A stretch of 8,264 nucleotides of DNA from contig CAJUPF010000100.1 of NCBI GenBank assembly GCA_910588565.1, positions 1 to 8,264 of the forward strand. The letters are read 5' to 3'. Below are positions 1-7,400 of the stretch, in pieces; positions within the stretch are counted from its first letter, which is position 1; each line of letters opens with the position of its first letter. This stretch comes from an uncultured Lachnospiraceae bacterium. Its GTDB lineage: Bacteria > Bacillota > Clostridia > Lachnospirales > Lachnospiraceae. The notes under the pieces are model-generated. The model was not told where the DNA came from and did no database searches. It worked only from the letters and a program-made list of their open reading frames with translations. Both the position numbers and the translations under genes were made by a program.

Positions 1-59
1 ACAATTCTCTCCGAATCCAGAAGCAGCCCGTCCATATCAAATACAAGCCCTGAAATCAA
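1..59 (-). CDS. HAD-superfamily hydrolase (phosphatase/beta-phosphoglucomutase-like), N-terminal fragment
   Basis: Only the first 19 complete codons are in the window; the gene continues past base 1. The fragment reads (M)ISGLVFDMDGLLLDSERIV. This is HAD motif I, DxDG, with the nucleophile Asp and the acid/base Asp two residues later, followed by the DSE typical of subfamily I phosphatases and phosphomutases of the beta-phosphoglucomutase group. The start is TTG at 59-57: an in-frame TGA lies only two codons upstream, and the next ATG is inside motif I, so TTG is the only workable start. An AAGGGG ribosome-binding stretch lies about 9 bases upstream, inside the preceding small gene. The TTG overlaps that gene's TGA by two bases, implying translational coupling. 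These enzymes act in the cytosol on phosphorylated sugars or other small phosphoesters; the substrate cannot be assigned from this fragment. Confidence 0.85.
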   Translation of the reverse strand, partial: MISGLVFDMDGLLLDSERI

Positions 60-217
60 AACTCAATACCCCTTCCGAGTGCGTCCTTCAGATAGGTGGA
101 CACATCCTCAAGCTTCTTGACAGCTTCCATCTTCTCCTCCCAGTCTTCACCAGTCATCTCCTTGTTGATCAGGCACTTCTGAATATGCTTAATTTCCTTT
201 ATCAATTGTTCTGTCAT
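56..217 (-). CDS. 53-residue uncharacterised small protein, coupled to the HAD gene
   Basis: The gene encodes a 53-residue soluble protein starting MTEQLIKEIKHIQKCL and ending LGRGIEF. I do not recognise a family. It is rich in Lys and Glu with regularly spaced Ile, Leu and Val, so it is probably two amphipathic helices around an MTGEDW turn at residues 21-26. There is no signal peptide, membrane segment or metal-binding cysteine pair (a single Cys at residue 15). The start is supported by an AGGGGGG stretch 6 to 12 bases upstream of the ATG. The TGA stop overlaps the TTG start of the HAD gene, a classic coupled arrangement, so the two are almost certainly one transcript. A conserved helper or regulator of the HAD enzyme is possible but is only inference. 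The good ribosome binding site and overlap argue that it is a real gene despite its size. Confidence 0.7.
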   Translation of the reverse strand: MTEQLIKEIKHIQKCLINKEMTGEDWEEKMEAVKKLEDVSTYLKDALGRGIEF

Positions 218-245
218 TCCAATCCCCCCTGCTTTTATAATAAGA

Positions 246-268
246 ATGTAACTGCTGAGTCGTTACAT
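246..268. repeat. Short inverted repeat in the HAD-operon leader
   Basis: ATGTAAC at 246-252 is the exact reverse complement of GTTACAT at 262-268, with a 9-base loop between. It would lie in the 5' leader of the minus-strand operon. The GTAAC/GTTAC core is the same as in the inverted repeats on the other side of this divergent region (408-453). It could be an operator half-site pair, a leader hairpin, or remains of a small palindromic element. Confidence 0.4.
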
Positions 269-314
269 AGGAACTACATTCCATTAAGAATGCGCCAAAT
301 GTTTCATTATTTAC

Positions 315-323
315 AGTATACCA
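315..323 (-). promoter_or_regulatory. Candidate extended -10 promoter for the 53-residue protein/HAD operon
   Basis: Read on the minus strand this is TGGTATACT, a TGn extended -10 with five of six matches to TATAAT. No convincing -35 lies 16 to 18 bases upstream, which an extended -10 can tolerate. Transcription would begin near 308, leaving a leader of about 90 bases before the ATG at 217. Called by eye only. Confidence 0.4.
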
Positions 324-379
324 TGTTTAAAGAGTTTAGGGAATACAGAATATAAATGTTAGATTTAAAACCCCCTTTA

Positions 380-388
380 TGCTACAAT
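380..388 (+). promoter_or_regulatory. Candidate extended -10 promoter for the EamA transporter
   Basis: TGCTACAAT is a TGn extended -10 with five of six matches to TATAAT. The -35 region about 17 bases upstream is poor. The predicted start near 395 gives a leader of about 90 bases that contains the overlapping inverted repeats at 408-453. Called by eye only. Confidence 0.4.
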
Positions 389-407
389 AATATCATGTAA
401 GACACAG

Positions 408-453
408 AGTAACTGACTCATAAATAGTTACTGTTCACTCCGTTCACAGTAAC
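408..453 (+). repeat. Three-arm overlapping inverted repeat in the transporter leader
   Basis: AGTAACT at 408-414 pairs with AGTTACT at 426-432 across an 11-base loop. The overlapping arm GTTACTGT at 427-434 pairs perfectly with ACAGTAAC at 446-453, also across 11 bases. The middle arm is shared, so only one hairpin can form at a time. The hairpins lie between the candidate promoter and the ribosome binding site at 477. No U-run follows either one, so this is not a simple terminator. It may be a leader switch, a tandem operator, or a small palindromic extragenic repeat. Confidence 0.5.
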
Positions 454-476
454 ATTCGCAAATCCATTTAAAATGA

Positions 477-482
477 AAGGAG
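477..482 (+). promoter_or_regulatory. Ribosome binding site deciding the transporter start
   Basis: AAGGAG lies 5 bases before the ATG at 488. The upstream in-frame ATG at 473 has no such site and would place this AAGGAG inside the coding region. The start at 488 is therefore preferred. Confidence 0.75.
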
Positions 483-487
483 CCTTC

Positions 488-1348
488 ATGGGCACACATA
501 AGTATTTTAACAAAAGCATCCTGTACCTGCACATTGCCGTCATGCTTTTCGGGCTGGCCGGTGTTGCCGCACAGTTTGTAGCAGTATCTGCAGTCATCAC
601 GGCACTCGGAAGGGTCATCTGCTCTTCCCTGCTCCTTCTTTTGATTGCCATCATTAAAAAGGACCGGCTGCGTCTGAATTCAGGCAGGGATGTATGCCTC
701 ATCATCGCAGCCGGCACAGTTATGGCGGTTCACTGGACTACCTTCTTCCAGTCCATACAGGTATCGACTGTGGCAATCGGGACAATCACCTTTTCCACCT
801 TCCCACTCTTCCTCACCTTCCTGGAACCGCTTGTATTTCATGAGAGAATACGCGGGCAGGGACTGGTCAGCGCCCTGCTTCTGTTTATTGGGGTTCTGAT
901 TACCATTCCCGAATTCTCTATGGGCAACCATACTACCGTCGGAATTGTCTGGGGATTGATCTCAAGCTTTACTTATGCCGTCCTGACACTTGCGAATCGT
1001 TACTTCTCATCCCGGTATGAAGCCCGGACCATCTGTCTGTATGAGCAGGGCTCTGCCGCCATAGTCCTTTTCCCTGCCCTTTTTCTCGTGGAAACAACAT
1101 GGCGGCCCCAGGATCTTGCCGGAATTGCATTCGTGGGACTTGTCTGTACGGCCTTCGCCCATTCCCTCTATGTGACGGCACAGAAAAATGTAAAGGCACA
1201 GACCGCCGGGATCATATCCGGGATGGAGACCGTCTACGGAATCTTCTATGCCCTCTTGTTTCTTGGAGAAGTTCCGAATATACGGGAGCTGACTGGCGGA
1301 GCGGTAATCCTGGGCGTGGCCATGTATTCCTCTTTGAGATCCGACTAG
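488..1348 (+). CDS. EamA/DMT-superfamily transporter
   Basis: A 286-residue integral membrane protein with a short basic N-terminus (MGTHKYFNK) followed by about ten hydrophobic helices, the normal size and form of EamA (RhaT-type) drug/metabolite transporters. Two homologous five-helix halves are visible. The first half ends with HWTTFFQSIQVSTVAIGT, a TFPLFLTFLEPLVFHE stretch with the family's typical Pro and terminal Glu, and a GVLITIP helix. The second half has the matching GIISGMETVYGIFYALLFLGE and ends in a GAVILGVAMYS helix. The family exports or imports small metabolites such as amino acids, sugars or nucleotide-related compounds; specificity cannot be read here. An in-frame ATG 15 bases upstream is rejected because the ribosome binding site at 477-482 serves the ATG at 488. 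The gene is monocistronic, divergent from the HAD operon and convergent with the giant GH43 gene, so a functional link to either is unproven. Confidence 0.93.
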   Translation: MGTHKYFNKSILYLHIAVMLFGLAGVAAQFVAVSAVITALGRVICSSLLLLLIAIIKKDRLRLNSGRDVCLIIAAGTVMAVHWTTFFQSIQVSTVAIGTITFSTFPLFLTFLEPLVFHERIRGQGLVSALLLFIGVLITIPEFSMGNHTTVGIVWGLISSFTYAVLTLANRYFSSRYEARTICLYEQGSAAIVLFPALFLVETTWRPQDLAGIAFVGLVCTAFAHSLYVTAQKNVKAQTAGIISGMETVYGIFYALLFLGEVPNIRELTGGAVILGVAMYSSLRSD

Positions 1349-1434
1349 ATAAGCGCCTGTTCAGTCCTATGTCTGGCCTGTACACAAGCGATGGGGCAGA
1401 GATTCCGTAGCAGGTGTCCCGCCGATTGGCATTT

Positions 1435-1465
1435 AGGGCTGCCCTTTTCCTGGCAGCCCTTTATA
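1435..1465. terminator. Hairpin terminator between convergent genes
   Basis: AGGGCTGCC (1435-1443) pairs perfectly with GGCAGCCCT (1452-1460) around an 8-base loop, followed on the plus strand by TTTATATT. The tail is short but T-rich. The hairpin lies 86 bases after the transporter stop and 10 bases beyond the stop of the giant minus-strand gene, so it probably ends both transcripts. The minus-strand tail (TAAAT) is weaker. Nothing else is evident in the rest of the 1349-1470 gap. Confidence 0.65.
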
Positions 1466-1470
1466 TTGAA

Positions 1471-4400
1471 CTATTTTATTCTGATTTTGATGGACTTCTT
1501 TTTTCCTGTCCCATCTGTTGCCGCTGCAGTAATCTTTACTGTTTTGCCTTTTCCGGCTTTAAAGGCCTTTACCTTTCCGGAACTGCTTACTGTTGCGTAT
1601 TTCTTATTGCTGGTCGTCCATCTGAGCTTCTTGTTCGCTTTCTTTCCCGCTTTGACCACAGCCTTCAGCTTCAATGATTTTCCGGCCTTAACGGTTTTCT
1701 TTCCTTTCATCGAAATCTTTGTCACTCTGCCTTTCATGGAGGTAATCTTATATGTTGCTTTTACCTTACTTCCATCCCTGGCTGTTGCGGTAATCGTCAC
1801 CTTCTTACCGCCGGAGTTTTTCTTCATCGTAACAACACCGGCGCTGTTTACTGTTGCAACCTTCTTATTGCTGGATTTCCACGTAACGCCTTTGTTCGCC
1901 GCATTAGCCGGAGAAACCTTTACAGAGAGTTTTACCTTCTTTCCTGCTGCGATTTTTCTGGAAAGTCCGGATATAGTGATCTTGTTTACCTTTACGGCCT
2001 CATTTACAGGAGGATTTACCGTCTGGTTTACAGAGTGCTTTTTCACTTCCTCAATCGCCTTTTGGAGCGCTGATGCTGCTGCTGCTCTCTGTTCCTTTGT
2101 AGCCGACGGATTATTGAAGACTGCTTCTGCGTCTGCCAGTGCCTTTTGGAATACTGCCCATGCCTCCGGAGTATAGTCTTCTTTCTTTAAGGCCTTTGCT
2201 GAATTGATGGCGGAATTCAGTGCCTCCTTCTCCGGTTCCGCATATTTCAGATTCCGGAGCGCCTCACTGAGTTCAAAGGTTGCTGCATCTATCTCCTTCT
2301 GCACTGCATTGGCATTCTCATACACTTCCTTCGCCTTCGCAAGCGCTGCCTGCATTGCTGACCAGCTTTCCTTTGTATATTCTTCTTCCTTTCTTTCGTT
2401 TGCACGGTCAATTGCTGCCTGAAGGCCGGATTTGTCTACCCTCGCCAGCTCTCTGATAGCCGCTCTGAGTAATTCTGCCGCCGTGTTTACTTCCTCCTGG
2501 GTAAGAGTTTCGCTTTCCATTGCCCCATTGGCTGTCTTAAGGGCCTCCTGCAGCGCTGCCCAGCTTGCTGCTGTGTAATCCGTTTCCTTCAGTTCCTTTG
2601 TTCTGTCTATTGCCGCACTTAACGCATCCTTATTGACTCCCGTTTTCGTTTCCAACTTCCGGAGCGCCTCGCTCAGCTCAAAGGTTGCCTGATCTATCTC
2701 TAACTGTACGGCGTCTGCATTTGCCGCTACAGCCTTTGCTTTCTCAAGCGCCGCCTGCATTGCCGCCCAGCTTGCTGCTGTGTAATTGGCTTCGTTTCTT
2801 TCTCCGGCACGCTCAATGGCATTTTTCAGACCGGACTTGTCTGCCCACACCAACCTTGTAAAAGCTTCCCTAAGTGCAATTGTTGCCTCATTTACTTCCG
2901 CCTGGGTGGCAGCCTCGCTTTCCATTACCTCACTGGCTTTCTCAAGCGCCTGCTGTAATACCGCCCAGCTTGCTGCTGTATAATCTGTTTCTTTCAGATT
3001 CTTTTTCCTGTCGATCGCTGCACTTAACTCATTCTTATTGACCGTTCCTTCCGCGTCGAGCGCCCTTAGAGCGCTGCTAAGTTTATCGGTCGCAGCATCC
3101 ACTTCGTCCTGCACTGCATCGGCATTCTCATATACTGCCTCCGCCTCTGCAAGCGCCGTCTGCATTGCCGCCCACTCTTCTGCTTTGTCCTGGTAATCCC
3201 CCTCTTTTCTTTCGCCTGCACGCTCAATGGCATTTTTCAGACCGGACTTATCTACCCATACCAGCTCATCGAGAGCCTTTCTGAGTCCTGCTGTTGCCGC
3301 ATCTACTTCTGCCTGGGAGACTGCTCCGCTATCCACAGCCTCATTAGCTGCCGCAAGCGCCGTCTGCATAGCTGTCCAGCTTGCTGCCGTATAATTTGTT
3401 GCTGTCAGCTTCTTTGTACGCTCTATTGCCGCTTTTAGCGCATTCTTATTGACTTCATTTGCCGCCTCCAGCTTCCAGATCGCATCGTTTAGCTCAAAAG
3501 TAGCCTGATCTATTACTTCCTGCACGGCATCTCTATTCGCCTCCACAGTGTTTGCTTTCGCAAGCGCCTCCTGCATTGCTGCCCAGCTTGCTGCCGTGTA
3601 ATCTGCTTCTCTTTTTTCTCTGGCGCGCTTAATGGCATCTTCCAGGCCGGACTTGTCTATCCATACCAGCTTTTCCAATGCATCTCTGAGGCCCTGGGTT
3701 GCTGCATTCACTTCTTCCTGAGTTGCCTCTTCCTTTTTCCATACCGCCTCGGCTGTCTTAACCGCATCCTGCAGCGCTGCCCAGCTTGCTGCCGTATAAT
3801 CTGTTTCTTCCAGTCCCTTTGGCCGCTCCATCGCTGCTTCTAACGCATTCTTATTAGCTGGCTCTGACGTCATTTTGACAAACAGGTCCAGATAATCATA
3901 GTTGACGTCCGCTGCATGTCCGGCATAATACGAACTATTGACAAATGCGATCGTGCTCACACCGGCATTCAATTTCAGCTTCACGCGTTCTGTTGTACCC
4001 CATGTGCCCCAGCTGCCAGTCTTGGGTAATGAGATGGCCTGCTCGTATTTCCCGTTTACAAATACAGCTGCGCATTTATCTTCCACGTCTTCTCCATGGC
4101 CATTTGCGTAACGTAATTGTAAATCATACTCCCCTGCCTCCTCAACTGCCACCTGAATTTCAAATTTAGCGCTGCCGACGTACATCTTACCAACATATCC
4201 GCTTCCTGAAAATCCCTGATGATCTGATTCAACAGCAGACCCTGCTAATACTGCATCCTCCGCCTCATATCTTTTTCCTGTCCCGCCGTCAAGCCGCGTA
4301 TAGTGTGTTTCATCAGCCGCTACCGTATTCGGATATTTACTTACATCAAGATAATCGTAGTTTGCATCGCCCTTTAAACCGTCTGCCTCTTCACTGCGGT

Positions 4401-7400
4401 TGAGGAATACAATCGTATTGACGCCCTCCCTTAGGTCAAGATTAAATGTGCTTTCAGACCATGTATCCCAGTTACCGCTAGAAGGAAGCGGAGCAGGATC
4501 TATCTTTTCTCCATTTAAATAAGTAGCTGCTGCGCCTTTACCATCAAAACCATAGGAATAACCCAATGCCAGAGTATAATTTCCTGCTGTTTCAACGTTA
4601 ATCTTAAAGGTAATAGATGCATCTCCATTATACATACCTCCCACAAATCCACTGCCAGAGTAACCTTTATGATCCGTTGCCAGGACGGCTCCCTTTTCTA
4701 AAGCCGCGTTTTCAGCTTCGTAGCGAAGAGCGCTTCCGTCTTTGACAGTTACAGATGGATCAAACTTTTCCGGAATCACAGGATCTGTCACTTCGTACTG
4801 GGAGCCGTTTGGAGCATAATCATCTGCTGACTGTTCATTTTGAATCTCTTTTACTTCTCCTGTATCTTCTGACCTTATTCCGCCGTCTACACTAAATAAC
4901 TGACTGTCTTTCCCCTCCGTATATTCTGCCAGATATAACGTTGCATCTGTTTCCTTAGAGTCGTTATATACAGAAAGCACCATATCCTTCTTCGCTTCTT
5001 CTGCAGCCATACGGTTAATGAGTTTATAGTGATTCCCAACACGTTCTAATTTCCACTGTTGTGCAGAATCCTCCTTATTCACGTCAGCCGTTACTGCCGT
5101 GTAACACTTTACGCCATCAATCTCATCCTCTTTTACAGAAAAGCGTTTGCTTCCATAAGTTCCCTGGAATGCCCAATAACCATTTCCAATGTCAATTAAT
5201 TTCCACTTCTGATTATTATTTCCAAGGTAATACCATAAATGAATCCTGCGCCCTGCATCCGGAGAGTACCCATCAATATCTGCGGAAAGGGAAGAATTCT
5301 TATCCCGAATCACATAAACCTCTCCGGCAGTTAATTTCCCTATTTCTGCCGTAGTTGCTCCAGTTGCATACCGGTCTATAACAATCTCATCTATATTTAT
5401 GCCGCCGGTATCTCCTTCATCTACACGATATTCTACTACATTTTTTCCGGCCCGGAGATATACTTCTTCCTGACTTTCTGTCCACGCATCCAGACTTTCT
5501 GTCCGGGCAAGCGTAATCTGCTTTACCTTTTGCCCATTAATATATAAAGTGATGGTTTTATTCCCTTCACCCACATGGGAATATCTTAAATCTACTGTAT
5601 GTGTACCGCTGTAAGCTACATTCGCGGTAAACTTCACAGAACTGCCAGCCTTCGCAAAATCTCCTGCAAACCCTGTTCCAACATAATAAAGCTGGTTACT
5701 TTGTACTTCTGCGTCTTTTAATTCTGCATTCTCCGCCTGATACCTCCAGGGCACCCTTCTTGAAACATAAACAGATCTTGCATCTGCGCCTTCAAATTTT
5801 AATGTATTTTCCCCTGCCTTTAATTTTAAAGCTGCAGTTGCTGTCTGACTGCTTCCAGAGGTGACCGGAATCTGCTTCGGCGTATTGTCATTTACCGTTA
5901 CAGTTGCATTTCCCGCATTTTTACTGTCGTATGTAAATGTCACATCATAAATGGCCTCAGACTCTACATCTACGTTGAATGTCGAATCAGCTCCCGGGGC
6001 GTATGTATTTGTCACTGTCTCGCTGACTGCAATCGAATAATAATTTACATCTGCCGTGTTGCCGCCATCTTCTGTTTTGTGATTTACATATGCAATCTTA
6101 TTTTTTCCCTTTTTCAGATAAAGGTTGTCCATACGATTTCCAGGTACATTCCATCCTCCCGTAGGGAATAATGCAGATTCAGCCGCTTTTTTATCATTCA
6201 CATAAATGGTTGCATATTTCGTCTCATTTGCCGGATGGTCATCTGCATAGCACAGATCAACCGCATAGTATCCGCTGGCCGGAACATCCACAGTAAAAGT
6301 GATTGTTGCATCTGAATTATACATTTGTCCAACATGATCGCCTTCTATTCCTGCGCCGTTGGTAAGTTCTGCTTCTTTCGCGTCATAGGATACTGTCTTT
6401 GTTATAACCATCGCATCCAGCGCTAATTGGGATGCCTTGTCTACAGTAAGGCGTATTTTATTTGCTCCCTCTTTCAGAGAAACATTATACAGTCTGGAGC
6501 TATTTAAATCCACCTCATACTTACCATTTGCCCCAAATGATAAAGTACCTGCATCCTCTTCGTTTACACTGACTTTAGCTTCTGCTGCATCGCCCAGATT
6601 ATTATAGCGAAAAGCAAGCGCATAGGTTCCTTCTTTATTCATAGTAACGTCAAATTCTACATAGCCATTATCCTTATCATATTTCATATATCCGGAACCA
6701 GATGCTTTTGCCGTATTGTTAAAAAGCATCTTTGTTACATTTTCAGATCTCGCGTCCTCTGCTTCATATACATCTGTTTTTATCTCTCCGGATGGAAGGT
6801 CAAGTACGGTATTCGGATTAGATGGAATTCCTAAATTAATCTGTCCGTCGTCCGTCCAGTTAATCTTCTGTGCCCGCACACGGCGGTCAGTAGCTGTCTG
6901 TCCTCCAATTGGCCCGGCGTGATAGATAAGCCAGTCTTCTGTCTCATCTGGTGATTTTACAAACAGCGGCGAACCTGGACCAAAAGAATTGTTCTCATCG
7001 GACCGGGATAAAATCGGCGTGGTTGATTTCTTCCAGTTATTTTCATTCATCACATAATCCGCCAGCTTATCCTGATCCTCACACGCATTCAGATCACACA
7101 CAGACAAACCAACGCAGTAATTATCATTTGTAAATGAACTGGATGAATGCGCAAAGTAAACTTTTCCGCCATGTTCTACTACCGCTGCTCCTTCATCAAC
7201 ATTATCTCCATGAAGTTCCCAGTCATAGGACGGCCGGGCTACGGTACACTCTTTGCCTGTCAAAGTCCAGGGATTTTCCATTTTAACAATCGTCGGGCAC
7301 TCGTTAAATTTGGTATTTCCAGGCTCATTTTTAAAATACTCATATTTGGTATAAGTAAAATAACGCTCTCCCGCAATCGTTACAATACCGCAGGCAAGGC

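Noticed and set aside
473..487. Upstream ATG at 473 as the transporter start
   Set aside because: It has no ribosome binding site, and the AAGGAG at 477-482 is ideally placed for the ATG at 488.
418..717. Minus-strand open frame of 99 codons over the start of the transporter
   Set aside because: It overlaps the clear EamA coding sequence in antisense and has no recognisable motif.
1471..1560. Sortase or other cell-wall anchor at the C-terminus of the giant protein
   Set aside because: No LPXTG-like motif, hydrophobic segment or SLH module is present; the protein ends in a Big_2 strand.
1391..2176. Long plus-strand open frame rich in Phe and Leu resembling a membrane protein
   Set aside because: It is antisense to the Lys-rich Big_2 and FIVAR coding sequence; Lys codons AAA and AAG read as Phe and Leu on the other strand. 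It has no ribosome binding site and the sense frame has clear domains.
2560..3800. Regularly spaced near-identical short sequences resembling a CRISPR array
   Set aside because: The repeated segment (around CCCAGCTTGCTGC) encodes the conserved AASWA core of FIVAR units, lies in one open frame, and the intervals are about 200 bases of coding repeat, not unique spacers.
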